Assembly: GCA_002159075.1 (NCBI GenBank)
Contig: LZRT01000009.1
Span: 1 to 39,579 of the forward strand
Reading direction: 5' to 3'
Source: Bacillus thermozeamaize
GTDB taxonomy: Bacteria > Bacillota > Bacilli > ZCTH02-B2
Length of the DNA: 39,579 nucleotides
Both the position numbers and the translations under genes were made by a program. The notes under the pieces are model-generated. The model was not told where the DNA came from. It worked only from the letters and a program-made list of their open reading frames with translations, and searched no databases. The first letter of the stretch is position 1, and each line of letters starts with the position of its first letter. Shown here in pieces: positions 1-7,831 of this stretch.

Positions 1-179
1 GCGATGAACTGTGCACCTCCATGAAGATATTTTGCCTTGAGCCGATAAACCTGACGTACACTTAACTTTAAGATGCGGGAGACATCCTGTTCGGTCAAAC
101 GGCCATCGATCCATTGTTCGATTACCATGACGCGTTTCAATTCTTCTTTTGTCAAAGTGATCATCTGCTCCTTGCTCAT
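1..179 (-). CDS. IS transposase, N-terminal part (ISNCY-like), cut by the window edge
   Basis: This is the first 59 or so codons of a transposase, read leftwards from an ATG at 179; the rest lies outside the window. The protein begins MSKEQMITLTKEELKR and continues with a helix-turn-helix typical of the first domain of ISNCY-type transposases (EQDVSRILKLSVRQVYRLKAKY), which binds the element's ends. The catalytic DDE domain would follow beyond position 1. The family call rests on this N-terminal pattern only, so a neighbouring IS family is possible. The element sits directly against the broken tipA gene to its right. Confidence 0.7.
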   Translation of the reverse strand, partial: MSKEQMITLTKEELKRVMVIEQWIDGRLTEQDVSRILKLSVRQVYRLKAKYLHGGAQFI

Positions 180-235
180 ACTGACATTTTCTCGGAACAA
201 TGACACCCTGACAATATCACAGAACAACAACAGCA
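1..235 (-). mobile_element. Right-hand end of an IS element
   Basis: The stretch upstream of the transposase start, about 180-235, does not code and repeats short TGTCA/TGACA words (TGTCAGGGTGTCATTG on the minus strand), as IS termini do. The outer boundary cannot be fixed, because the opposite end and target duplication are outside the window. It lies between about 220 and 250, where tipA-like coding sequence begins. Confidence 0.5.
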
Positions 236-253
236 GTGAAAATTCGGTCTTGA

Positions 254-676
254 TTTTGCTCAATTGAAATGACGATCGAGGAAGAATTTGTGGGGTTTGA
301 CTTTAGCCGCAACCCGTACGAGCGGGAAGCGCGCGAACGTTGGGGCGATGAGGCGGTGGATTAAGCGAACGCCAAAATTGGAAACATGTCGAAGCAGGAA
401 TTGGCGGCGTTTTCTAAAGCCATGCATGCGACCTTTCGCAAGCTTGCGGAGCTCCGCCATGGTTCGCCGGAGTCGGCGGAAGCACAAGCCGTCATCAAGG
501 AATGGTACGACCTGTTGAACCGAATCGGCACGTATTCATTGGAGGCCTTTAAAGGCTTGGGCCAGCTGTACGTGGATGACGAACGGTTTACCAAAACCAT
601 TGACGCGTATGGGGAAGGCTTGGCGGTGTTCATGCGCGACGCGATGGCGGCCTATGCGGAAAATCATGCGAAATAG
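254..676 (+). pseudogene. Remnant of a TipA-type MerR regulator (TipAS drug-binding domain only)
   Basis: One reading frame from about 254 to 676 encodes the C-terminal TipAS domain, which in TipA-like regulators traps thiopeptide-type antibiotics. Visible family landmarks are FVGFDFSRNPYEREARERWGD, then an in-frame TAA at 362-364, then ANAKIGNMSKQELAAFSKAM and the downstream helices ending at AENHAK. The MerR DNA-binding half is absent, and the IS end lies where it should be. The gene therefore has two lesions: loss of the 5' half and a nonsense codon. A short product from the ATG at 386 (96 residues) is possible, but it has no good ribosome site. Confidence 0.75.
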
Positions 677-763
677 GGCCGTCCATCATCCAAGCGGGCA
701 GCGATACGGTTCCGGATGGGTTCCAATGGTATCCGCTAACTCTTCATATACTGGCACATGCTT

Positions 764-802
764 TCGGCCGTTCTTTAACAGGACGGCCGTTTTTTATTTC
801 TT
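764..802 (+). terminator. Rho-independent terminator after the tipA remnant
   Basis: The arms CGGCCGT and ACGGCCG form a 7-bp stem around an 11-nt loop, followed at once by a T-rich run. It insulates the PadR promoter just downstream. Confidence 0.8.
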
Positions 803-818
803 TTTTAGATATAATACA

Positions 819-847
819 TTGACACACATAGTAATATGTCATACAAT
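819..847 (+). promoter_or_regulatory. SigA promoter with internal operator for the padR operon
   Basis: TTGACA (819-824) and TACAAT (842-847) are separated by exactly 17 nt. Between them lies the perfect dyad ACATA-GTAA-TATGT (826-839). A palindrome in the spacer of the padR promoter fits autorepression by the PadR product, but that is inference. Confidence 0.8.
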
Positions 848-872
848 GCTTCATGAAGGATGTGATGGTTTG

Positions 873-1208
873 ATGGGAGACCAGAATATAAGCAGCGATA
901 TCATCCGGGGCCATATTGATGCGATCATTTTGCGTGTGTTGTTGGATGGCGACAATTACGGCTATGAAATCATCAAAGCCATCTGGAGAAAGAGCAACGG
1001 TCAATATGAATTAAAGGAACCCTCACTCTATTCCAGCTTGAAACGGTTGGAGTCGCAACAATTGATCGAAAGCTATTGGGGAAACGAAAGCCAGGGCGGA
1101 AGGCGAAAATATTACCGCGTTACGGAGCTTGGAAAAGCGGCCTATGAAAGATATCTTAGCGAGTGGAAAATGGCCAGGGAGATTCTTGACAAGCTGATTG
1201 CCGATTGA
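873..1208 (+). CDS. PadR family transcriptional regulator
   Basis: A 111-residue repressor of the PadR-s1 subfamily. The winged helix covers about residues 9-80: HIDAIILRVLLDGDNYGYEI, the recognition segment KEPSLYSSLKRLESQQLI, and the wing GGRRKYYRVTELGK. A short C-terminal helix follows, for dimerisation. The ATG at 873 is chosen because the AAGGATG-like ribosome site lies just before it; an in-frame ATG at 846 has none and falls inside the -10 box. PadR proteins usually control the membrane-protein genes beside them, here the two genes at 1230-2541. The inducer is unknown. Confidence 0.9.
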   Translation: MGDQNISSDIIRGHIDAIILRVLLDGDNYGYEIIKAIWRKSNGQYELKEPSLYSSLKRLESQQLIESYWGNESQGGRRKYYRVTELGKAAYERYLSEWKMAREILDKLIAD

Positions 1209-1229
1209 GCGGCGGAGCGGGATGAGCCG

Positions 1230-1961
1230 ATGAAGGAAAGGATGATGGTCATGGAGGGTTTCAACAAACAGGAGGAATTAAACCACTACGTGGATCATTT
1301 GTTCCGCAAGTACAAGCCAACCCAGCAGATCCGAGAGTTAAAAGCTGAAATTTTAAGCAACCTTGAAGCGAAAGTGGCTGATTTAACCGCTTCAGGCATG
1401 AACGATCACGAAGCGGTGCAACAAGCGAAGAATAGCATCAGGAGCGTTGATCACCTGGTGGATGGCAACATCAGGGTTTTCATTCATCCGTTCAGACTGG
1501 AACTGGTTCAAATGGGGCTGCTGTTCAGCTTGATCGCCTGGATTTTGACGATTCCCTTTAGAATCTTTGGCCTGGGAGTCCTGTTGAACACCATTTTAAT
1601 GGCACTGTGTATCGTCGGAAGCATCGTGTATTTTGCCATGTATTTTTCATCGAAACGGAAAAAGGAAGAAGCGCTGCAAGCAAAAAAATATGTCAATTAC
1701 CGCTTGGTTGCGAAACTCAAACGAGCAAGCTGGAGCATTTGGAGTTTGTTTATCATCGTTGTCACCTTGACCACTACCGCTGTTCAATTCGGAAGCCACA
1801 TCTGGTTTGCAAGGCCGGTTACGATAGAAGGCCCCTATCAATGGGCTGTATTGGCCATCAAGTATGCGTTGCCGTTTGCCTCCGTGATCGTGCCGTTGCT
1901 GTTTCATGTTGCGGAAAAACTGGCATTCAAATATGAAGCAGGTGAACGTGATGAGATATAA
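1230..1961 (+). CDS. Membrane protein with permease-prefix-like N-terminal domain
   Basis: A protein of up to 243 residues. Residues about 10-85 are a soluble helical region (QIRELKAEILSNLEAKVADL, then GMNDHEAVQQAKNSI) of the kind found in permease-prefix and DUF1700-like proteins encoded with PadR regulators. Four hydrophobic segments follow at about 92-115, 118-140, 168-190 and 205-228. The in-frame ATG at 1251 has the better-placed AAGGAAAGG ribosome site, so the true protein may be 236 residues. It starts 21 nt after padR and overlaps the next gene by 11 nt, so the three form an operon. Its biochemical role is unknown. Confidence 0.75.
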   Translation: MKERMMVMEGFNKQEELNHYVDHLFRKYKPTQQIRELKAEILSNLEAKVADLTASGMNDHEAVQQAKNSIRSVDHLVDGNIRVFIHPFRLELVQMGLLFSLIAWILTIPFRIFGLGVLLNTILMALCIVGSIVYFAMYFSSKRKKEEALQAKKYVNYRLVAKLKRASWSIWSLFIIVVTLTTTAVQFGSHIWFARPVTIEGPYQWAVLAIKYALPFASVIVPLLFHVAEKLAFKYEAGERDEI

Positions 1962-2541
1962 AAACATGCTCATTGTCGGACTGCTTGTGATTGGATTTGG
2001 ACTTTTCGCTGTCGTCCAGGGCGTGATTATCCCCCAAAACGAACAAAGGCACCAGCAATATCTGGCCGCGCAGCAGGACCCGGTGACACATGACTTGAGC
2101 AGGATACTGCCATTCAAAAATCGATACATGGGGGACGCATCCAATGTGGCGAATCTTTTTCAACATTTGCCGCTTGACGTGGAAAGAACATACCAGCTCC
2201 ACCCCGAAACATGGAGTGTAGAAGTAAACTACAAAGAAGGCGTGTCGCGGATTGGCGAGGAGAGGATCCATAAAATTTTAATATACAACGCTGTGGCGGC
2301 TTTTTCATTGATAGAAAATTTGCAGGAACTCCATTTCAATTTTGCGGACCCATCCGGCGATCTCACACGGTATCAAGTCACGCGTTCCGCTATTGAGTCC
2401 ATATTTGGCCAAGATTTATCGGAACTGTTGACCAAAGAAAAATGGCAAAAAGAGGTGCAAGACAAGTTAAAGAGCAAGGCGTTTGTTCACCGATGCATGC
2501 AAAGCGCATTCGTCACGCAGCAAACCAAGAAAAAAGCGTGA
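1951..2541 (+). CDS. DUF4825-like membrane-anchored protein
   Basis: A 196-residue protein with one N-terminal membrane segment (residues 5-24, MLIVGLLVIGFGLFAVVQG) and an extracytoplasmic domain. The pattern YNAVAAFSLIENLQELHFNF followed by TRSAIESIFGQDLSEL resembles the DUF4825 family of Bacillota, whose function is unknown. The ATG at 1951 lies inside the end of the preceding gene (11-nt overlap) and follows an AGGTGA site, which implies translational coupling. As the last gene of the padR operon it probably acts with the four-pass membrane protein before it. Confidence 0.7.
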   Translation: MRYKNMLIVGLLVIGFGLFAVVQGVIIPQNEQRHQQYLAAQQDPVTHDLSRILPFKNRYMGDASNVANLFQHLPLDVERTYQLHPETWSVEVNYKEGVSRIGEERIHKILIYNAVAAFSLIENLQELHFNFADPSGDLTRYQVTRSAIESIFGQDLSELLTKEKWQKEVQDKLKSKAFVHRCMQSAFVTQQTKKKA

Positions 2542-2551
2542 AAAGCGGAAA

Positions 2552-2588
2552 AAGAGACCTCTTGCCTTTTGCACAAAGGAGGTCTCTT
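2552..2588 (-). terminator. Terminator for the sigma/anti-sigma operon
   Basis: Perfect 10-bp arms AAGAGACCTC and GAGGTCTCTT. On the minus strand the stem is followed by TTTTT, so it mainly ends the leftward anti-sigma transcript. On the plus strand the U-tract is poor. Confidence 0.8.
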
Positions 2589-2613
2589 GTCTGGTCGAGG
2601 CTTTCATATGGGG

Positions 2614-3888
2614 TTATTTTTTGAATTTTGCATCGGACTTATCGGTCAGTGTGTAACTCTGGATCAATTCTTGTTCGGTTGCCTGAGGTTGAAAGCTCAC
2701 GCTTTGAAGATGTCCGTTTAAATCTTCCGCCAAGATGAAAATGTTTTTATAAGGGATATGGCGCTCTTTCAAAGCATGGAGTATGGCCACGGATTTGTCC
2801 AGGAACTCTTCCTTCGATAACCGCACGTATTCATTGCTGAAGGGGCCAAAGGAGATTTCGTAACTCAGTTTGCCGCTTTCCCTTTTTCTGGTTTCCGTTG
2901 CCTTGTTCCGTCGTTCCAAATCGTAGGAAAGATAGTAATAGGTATCGTTCAATTCATCTCTGGTAATGTTCAGCTCGGCTTCCGGTTTGGCAAAGATGGT
3001 TACCGGTATATGGTTGATGGCCGCTGCAATCTCCGTTTTCAGATCAGCGCTTCGTTCTTCGCAAAATTGCATCTCAAGCATGTATTTATAATGATCAATC
3101 ACCTGGCCCTCATGATTCATGCCAATCGGTGCGACCTGTCTCGTTCCGTTCAACACATACTCGAAATTGCCGTAGTGCCGGCTGTCTTTGAAATTGTAGG
3201 ATACCCCCTTGAAAGTGAGCGTTCCTTTTTCATAGGTTTGGTTTACGTATTGGTTCGTTTTCACTAAGGTTTCGATATAACCCACAGGGTTTCCGTAAAA
3301 GGAAAAGTATGCGGTGCATCCGATAGCCAAGATGACGACTGCAGGCAAAATGGCAAGAGCTTTCAAACCGGCTTTATGCTGTTTTAACCCCCGCTTCACC
3401 AGCGCACCGGCCCCCACACCGACGCCGGAAGCCAGCAGGGCAATGACGGTAAAAAACGGAATATAACTGGAATCGTATTCGCTTAACATGCCGCCGATGA
3501 TCCCGAAGGGGATCGACGAGAATAGAATGGGCAGGGACTTGTTGTAATACAACCGGCATGCAAACGGGGTGAGGAATAAAAAAGGAATGGTCGACAAAAA
3601 TTGAACGTCCGCCCCGGCGATAATACAGGACAGCAACATGGCCACCAGGACACCGGCAAGCTTGATGTTTTTCTGATACCTGGCCAGTTTCAGCACCAAT
3701 TCATCCAGCTGTTTTTGATCCGGCTTTTTTTGCTCATGTTGTTCATAATCCTGCTTGATCATCTCATAATCGCCTTTGCAGGCGTCGCATTCGGCCAGAT
3801 GCGCTTCAACCATTGCCGCGCTGCCTGGACGAGTGAGGCCTTCCACATATAAAGGCAGCAAATCCTTCACGATGTCACATGGTTTCAT
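2614..3888 (-). CDS. Zinc-finger anti-sigma factor with large membrane and extracellular region
   Basis: A 424-residue probable anti-sigma factor. The N-terminus is a zf-HC2 zinc-binding domain with the HxxxCxxC signature HLAECDACKGDYE at about residues 30-42, preceded by the usual CDIVKDLLPLYVEG. Several hydrophobic segments follow at about 76-215. The C-terminal 210 residues are predicted to be outside the membrane and carry no motif I recognise. The start codon overlaps the end of the sigma gene by 14 nt in another frame, so the two are translationally coupled. By analogy with SigX/SigV/SigM-type systems it would hold the sigma factor at the membrane until an envelope signal arrives. The signal is not evident. 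Confidence 0.85.
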   Translation of the reverse strand: MKPCDIVKDLLPLYVEGLTRPGSAAMVEAHLAECDACKGDYEMIKQDYEQHEQKKPDQKQLDELVLKLARYQKNIKLAGVLVAMLLSCIIAGADVQFLSTIPFLFLTPFACRLYYNKSLPILFSSIPFGIIGGMLSEYDSSYIPFFTVIALLASGVGVGAGALVKRGLKQHKAGLKALAILPAVVILAIGCTAYFSFYGNPVGYIETLVKTNQYVNQTYEKGTLTFKGVSYNFKDSRHYGNFEYVLNGTRQVAPIGMNHEGQVIDHYKYMLEMQFCEERSADLKTEIAAAINHIPVTIFAKPEAELNITRDELNDTYYYLSYDLERRNKATETRKRESGKLSYEISFGPFSNEYVRLSKEEFLDKSVAILHALKERHIPYKNIFILAEDLNGHLQSVSFQPQATEQELIQSYTLTDKSDAKFKK

Positions 3889-4360
3889 CTTCGTACTCCT
3901 TTCTGAGCTTTTCTTTCACGCGAAAGAAATTGACGCGGCAATAGTTTTCCGTGCGGTTGAGGCGAAGCCCGATTTCTTTGAATGACAATCCGTGAACAAG
4001 CCTCAACTTCATAATCTGATCATGCGGCGGGTCCAGGCCTTCGATTGCTGCCAGGATGTTTTTCGCCAAAAGCTTGTCGCTCAAATCAGTGCGGGATGCC
4101 AATTCTGCCTCCGGCACATGTTCGATATCCATGTGGATGTTGTTTTTGCGGAAATGCCTGTACAACTGATGCTTGGCAATCCCGAAGAGCCAAGTTTTGA
4201 TCGCCGCGTTCCCTTTGAAACCATCGATGCTTTTCAGCGCTTCAAGGAAGGTGTTTTGGATCAGATCATCCACCAGGTCCGGGTTCGGGCAGCGCTTGAC
4301 GAGAAACCAATATAACTCCCGATAATAGCGCAAATATAGCTGTTCGATTTCTTCATACAT
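3875..4360 (-). CDS. ECF RNA polymerase sigma factor
   Basis: A 161-residue sigma-70 family protein of the extracytoplasmic-function type. Region 2 runs from about residue 7 to 72 (YLRYYRELYWFLVKRC, DDLIQNTFLEALKSIDGF, KTWLFGIAKHQLYRHFRKN). Region 4 is the HTH at about 100-155 (LRLVHGLSFKEIGLRLN, NYCRVNFFRVKEKLRKEY). The ATG at 4360 follows AGGAGGTGTGTGC; a longer reading frame to 4444 has no such support. It is co-transcribed with the anti-sigma gene. Many such operons autoregulate, but I could not find a convincing ECF promoter upstream. Confidence 0.92.
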   Translation of the reverse strand: MYEEIEQLYLRYYRELYWFLVKRCPNPDLVDDLIQNTFLEALKSIDGFKGNAAIKTWLFGIAKHQLYRHFRKNNIHMDIEHVPEAELASRTDLSDKLLAKNILAAIEGLDPPHDQIMKLRLVHGLSFKEIGLRLNRTENYCRVNFFRVKEKLRKEYEDETM

Positions 4361-4675
4361 GCACACACCTCCTTGTCGCGCCCGTCTCGAAAACCAGCTG
4401 CCGCTTTCTTCGGATCTACTCGTTAGTGCCGGTTTGCCGGCCATTTGTTACAGGTTATTTTACAGTCTATTGTTATTTTAAAAGGATTTGGGGATCAAAG
4501 ACTTGTTCCGTGTTCATATCCGATGAAAAAGACATGCTGTCCATGGGATGCATCAAACGTGGCGATTTTGCGAAACAATAACGGATGGGAATGTCAGGAT
4601 GCCCGTCGGCGCTTGACAATTCCCTGGAACTTTTGAACAATGGTACATAAATCGAGGGTGGAAGGAGATTCCAAC
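4361..4675. other. Divergent intergenic region between the ECF sigma gene and dps
   Basis: A 315-bp stretch without a convincing gene. It holds the sigma-gene ribosome site at its left edge and the dps promoter and ribosome site at its right. No RNA gene or repeat was recognised. Confidence 0.6.
4613..4641 (+). promoter_or_regulatory. Probable dps promoter
   Basis: TTGACA (4613-4618), a 17-nt spacer, and AACAAT (4636-4641), 34 nt before the dps start. The -10 is weak. I see no clear PerR box beside it. Confidence 0.5.
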
Positions 4676-5107
4676 ATGAATTTGACGGATGTCTTGAACA
4701 AGCAAGTCGCCAACTGGACGGTCATGTTTGTCAAATTGCACAATTACCATTGGTATGTGACGGGCGAGCAGTTTTTTACGCTCCATGCCAAATTTGAAGA
4801 ACTGTACAACGAAGCGGCGACGCACATCGATGAATTGGCGGAGCGGCTTTTGGCTTTGGGCGGCAAACCGGTGGCGACCATGAAAGGGGCGCTGGAGCTG
4901 GCCTCGGTTCAGGAAGCGACCGGCGGCGAAACGGCGAGAGACATGGTGCAAACGGTGGTCAATGACTTTACCCAAATTATCGCCGAATTGAAGCAAGGGA
5001 TGGAGATGGCGGATGCGGCAAAAGACGAAACCACCGGCGATCTGCTGCTGGCCATCCACACCAGCCTGGAGAAACACGTCTGGATGTTAAAAGCCTACCT
5101 GGGCTAA
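4676..5107 (+). CDS. dps: Dps family ferritin-like DNA-protection protein
   Basis: A 143-residue Dps protein, a dodecameric mini-ferritin that oxidises and stores Fe(II) with peroxide and so protects DNA. The intersubunit ferroxidase ligands are visible: H25 and H37 in the [21 protein letters not shown] block, and D52 and E56 in HIDELAER. Length and motif spacing match Bacillus Dps/MrgA. The ATG at 4676 follows GGAAGGAG. It is a single-gene unit: a promoter at 4613 and a hairpin directly after the stop codon. Confidence 0.93.
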   Translation: MNLTDVLNKQVANWTVMFVKLHNYHWYVTGEQFFTLHAKFEELYNEAATHIDELAERLLALGGKPVATMKGALELASVQEATGGETARDMVQTVVNDFTQIIAELKQGMEMADAAKDETTGDLLLAIHTSLEKHVWMLKAYLG

Positions 5108-5117
5108 ACGGACGCAA

Positions 5118-5152
5118 GGGGGTGCCCATCACACGACGATGGGACAGCCCCC
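5118..5152 (+). terminator. Terminator hairpin after dps
   Basis: GGGGG and CCCCC outer arms plus CCCATC/GATGGG inner arms around a short loop, followed by a moderately T-rich stretch. The 3' arm GGGACAGCCCCC recurs in two other hairpins of this window. Confidence 0.65.
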
Positions 5153-5231
5153 ATTTCATTTTCTGTGGCCATGTCTTGATCTCCTTTCTTGCTCTATCAC
5201 CTTCAAGTGTTCCTTGAAACATCGCGTTTTT

Positions 5232-5780
5232 TCATCGTTTTGCCTTGCCGGCCAAGCGGTTGCGTTCTTTGATCAGCATCAGGGCAAAGAACGGAAACAG
5301 CAGGATCACAATGGCCATACTCAGGAAAAGATTGCTCCAGTTTAATATCTGTTCATGGAACAGCCTGTCGTACGCCAAGAGCGAGTAGGGCAAAACCAGG
5401 AGCACGGCTGTGATCACGCCCGGCGTGTACGATCGCAAATAAAGCGCCATCCCGGCGTGCGTAAACACGTGCAGGAAGAATACCGTCAAAAAGAGGATGA
5501 AAAAAGGGTAAAAGGAGAATTGCACAGCGAGCAATGCAGCCAGCGTAATGAACAGAAAAATCCAAAAGACATCCCGTGAAAATTGCAGGGTCGTCATGTG
5601 AAAACTGCTTTCCAGCCACTTGGGGAACCATTTTGGAAAAAGCGCAGCCACTTTTTGCCGGTTTGCTCGTGTCCATTTTTCCACCGTCAGGATTTCTTCA
5701 AAATCGTGAAACATGAAGACGATCGGAAATAGCCACAGGACGGTGAGCAGATCCATGTGCGTTCTCAGGAACTCGAGCAT
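5232..5780 (-). CDS. HXXEE domain-containing membrane protein
   Basis: A 182-residue integral membrane protein. The motif that names the family, H-x-x-E-E, is at H25-D-F-E-E29 directly after the first hydrophobic segment. Further strongly hydrophobic segments lie at about 68-90, 92-112, 117-138 and 145-168, ending in the basic tail KERNRLAGKAKR. The family's activity is not established. The start overlaps the last 16 nt of the tetR gene upstream, so the two genes are one operon and the TetR protein presumably controls this one. Confidence 0.8.
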   Translation of the reverse strand: MLEFLRTHMDLLTVLWLFPIVFMFHDFEEILTVEKWTRANRQKVAALFPKWFPKWLESSFHMTTLQFSRDVFWIFLFITLAALLAVQFSFYPFFILFLTVFFLHVFTHAGMALYLRSYTPGVITAVLLVLPYSLLAYDRLFHEQILNWSNLFLSMAIVILLFPFFALMLIKERNRLAGKAKR

Positions 5781-6385
5781 GATCTTTCTCCTTTCCGGTA
5801 ATCTTCCGTCAACAAACCATACATGATCAACCGCGCCGATTTTTTCGCTAGTTCAACTGCCGTCTCCTCGCCGCTCAACAGGAACCGCTCCACCAGCCGG
5901 ACCATCATGGCGACAATCGATTCGGCGGCGATATGGGTTTCAATTTCGGGGCGCACGATGCCGGCCTGCTGGTTGGCGTTCATGTTGTTCCGGATCATCA
6001 TCACAATCCGGTTTCTCAACTCGTCGCTGTCCGGCGATTGTTCCAGCGCGATTTTGGTCAAATACGGATTTTCGGCGAACAAGTTGAACAGCTGAACCAG
6101 ATTGTCCGTGATCTGGGATGCAATCTGGTGCGCCGGCGTTTGTGTCACCTTTTTTCCGGCGTCGCTTAACGCCAGCAGTTGCTGCTGAAATCGGCCAGTC
6201 AGTTCCTCAAACAATTGTTGTTTGCTGTCAAAATAAAGGTAGAAGGCCGCCTGCGTCAGGCCCGCCGCGGCGACAATTTCGCTTACCGTGGTAGCCTGGA
6301 ACCCTTTTGTGGCGAAAAGCATCTCAGCCGCTTGCAAGATTTTCTTGCGGCTTTCTTCCCCTTTGGGGGTCAGCGGGCGTTTCAT
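5765..6385 (-). CDS. TetR/AcrR family transcriptional regulator
   Basis: A 206-residue repressor. The N-terminal HTH (residues 12-58) shows the family pattern: RKKILQAAEMLFATKGFQAT, then TVSEIVAAAGLTQAAFYLYF and DSKQQLFEEL. The ligand-binding C-terminal half is typical in size, with no residues that identify a ligand. An AAGGAGG-like site precedes the ATG. A 20-bp perfect palindrome lies 35 nt upstream and probably is its own operator. The next gene, for an HXXEE membrane protein, overlaps it. Confidence 0.92.
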   Translation of the reverse strand: MKRPLTPKGEESRKKILQAAEMLFATKGFQATTVSEIVAAAGLTQAAFYLYFDSKQQLFEELTGRFQQQLLALSDAGKKVTQTPAHQIASQITDNLVQLFNLFAENPYLTKIALEQSPDSDELRNRIVMMIRNNMNANQQAGIVRPEIETHIAAESIVAMMVRLVERFLLSGEETAVELAKKSARLIMYGLLTEDYRKGERSCSSS

Positions 6386-6420
6386 GGTTTTCCTCCTTAC
6401 CGTTTCAGATGCGCATAAAA

Positions 6421-6440
6421 ATAACTAATCAGTTAGTTAT
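6421..6440 (-). promoter_or_regulatory. TetR operator (perfect palindrome)
   Basis: ATAACTAA-TCAG-TTAGTTAT: perfect 8-bp arms about a 4-nt centre, the usual architecture for TetR-family sites. It overlaps the probable -10 region of the tetR promoter (TTGCAA, 17 nt, AATATA on the minus strand). Autorepression is inferred. Confidence 0.75.
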
Positions 6441-6509
6441 ATATTAAAAAAAAAGGGATTCCTTGCAAGCGGAATCTGTGTGATGGCAAGATGTAACGGC
6501 AAGAATTTT

Positions 6510-7304
6510 TTAGCGCCCGCTCCACGACGGGGTGCGTTTTTCTAGAAAAGCGCAGATGCCTTCCTGCGCGTCCATGGCGGTGGCGTTTAAGGACATGACT
6601 TCTTTTGTGTATCCATAGGCCATCTCCTGCGGCATTTCCAACTGGCGATAAAATGCCTGCTTGCCGATGCCGATGGTGAACGGACTGGCAGCGGCGATTT
6701 TTTCGGCAAGCGCCAAGGTCTCCTCTGCGAGTTTCTCCTTCGGCACCACCTTGTTGATGAGGCCAATTTCAAGGGCCAGGTCAGCGGAGATGGGTTCGCC
6801 GGTCAGCAACATTTCCATCGCTTTTTTGCGGCCGACTGCCCGGCTTAAAGCAACCATGGGCGTCGAGCAAAACAGCCCGATTTTCACCCCTGGCGTGGCG
6901 AACTTGGCGTCTTCGGAAGCAACGGCCAGATCGCAGGTGGCGACGAGCTGGCAGCCGGCAGCGGTCGCGATGCCCGCTACTTGGGCAATGACAGGCTGCG
7001 GGATGGACTGGATCGTTTCCATCAGCTCGGTGCAAACGTCAAAAAGGTTGCGGTAGAATGCGATGTCTTGGCCGACCATTTCCTTCAAATCGTGTCCTGC
7101 GCTGAAAGCGGGGCCTTCGCCGCTTAAGATGACCACCGAAATATCAGGTTTCTTGCCAATTTTCTTGAAACAATCGATCAGTTCTTCCATATGGGCCAGC
7201 GACAGCGCGTTCCGTTTTTCCGGCCGGTTCATTTTCACAAAAGTGATCGGGGTGTTCAGTTCCGCCACGATGTGCTGATAGGGCAACTGACTGACATCCA
7301 ACAT
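6510..7304 (-). CDS. Enoyl-CoA hydratase/isomerase family protein, ECHDC3-like
   Basis: A 264-residue crotonase-fold protein. The CoA-binding and oxyanion-hole blocks are present: SAGHDLKEM at 68-76 and GIATAAGCQL at 111-120. The two glutamates that catalyse hydration in classical enoyl-CoA hydratase are replaced by Q119 and G139 (in ATPGVKIGLFCSTP). That last block is characteristic of the ECHDC3 branch. The protein probably binds acyl-CoA, but may not be a hydratase. An AGGAG site precedes the ATG at 7304. It is encoded alone on the minus strand between tetR and a broken MFS gene, so its pathway is unclear. Confidence 0.85.
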   Translation of the reverse strand: MLDVSQLPYQHIVAELNTPITFVKMNRPEKRNALSLAHMEELIDCFKKIGKKPDISVVILSGEGPAFSAGHDLKEMVGQDIAFYRNLFDVCTELMETIQSIPQPVIAQVAGIATAAGCQLVATCDLAVASEDAKFATPGVKIGLFCSTPMVALSRAVGRKKAMEMLLTGEPISADLALEIGLINKVVPKEKLAEETLALAEKIAAASPFTIGIGKQAFYRQLEMPQEMAYGYTKEVMSLNATAMDAQEGICAFLEKRTPSWSGR

Positions 7305-7408
7305 GAAAGCTCTCCTCCTGGAAATTTTTATTTAAACAATATATAGAAAATTTATGCCCTTGGTTGTAGCATATGGATAAAAGCTTCAGTTGTCAAGCGG
7401 GTTGAGGT

Positions 7409-7819
7409 TCACTCTGACATGTTGTGAAAAGCTTGCGGTTTTACCTTCGCAACCGGAGTCAAACGCAGGCTGATCAGCGAAGCTGCGATGAGAATGATGC
7501 CGGATGTCACGTATACCGTGATCAAAGAGGTTGCCGTCATGTAAATCCCGGATGCACCCGTTCCAATCAGCAGAAACCCTGTGAACACGGGCGTCATGAA
7601 GCCGTTCAGGCGGCCGACAAAGTTTTCATCCACAGTACCCGCTTTCTTTCCTTGATTCCACCTGGGATTCAGGAAGAGGGAACGTCTTTTTCGGGAACAT
7701 GTTGTTTCAATATTTTCATCGAGGACTGCCATGCTGTTCCGAATCCATATGCCGGCGTTTTGCAGCATATCCGAGACCATCACCAACACAAACACACGAT
7801 TGGCAAGCAAATGTTTCAT
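7409..7819 (-). pseudogene. MFS transporter remnant with large internal deletion
   Basis: The 136-codon frame joins the first segment of a major-facilitator transporter (MKHLLANRVFVLVMVSDMLQ, NAGIWIRNSMA) to its last two transmembrane segments (GRLNGFMTPVFTGFLLIGTG and SLITVYVTSGIILIAASLIS). About 45 unrelated-looking residues lie between. Intact members have about 400 residues, so most of the channel is missing and transport is not possible. The middle part reads like out-of-frame sequence. The original start and its AGGAGG site are intact, as is a TetR-type operator upstream. Confidence 0.75.
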
Positions 7820-7831
7820 GTCTAGCCTCCT

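Noticed and set aside
4380-4470. ECF-type autoregulatory promoter (TGTAAC element) for the sigma operon
   Set aside because: A TGTAAC is present on the minus strand, but no CGT-type -10 lies at 16-17 nt.
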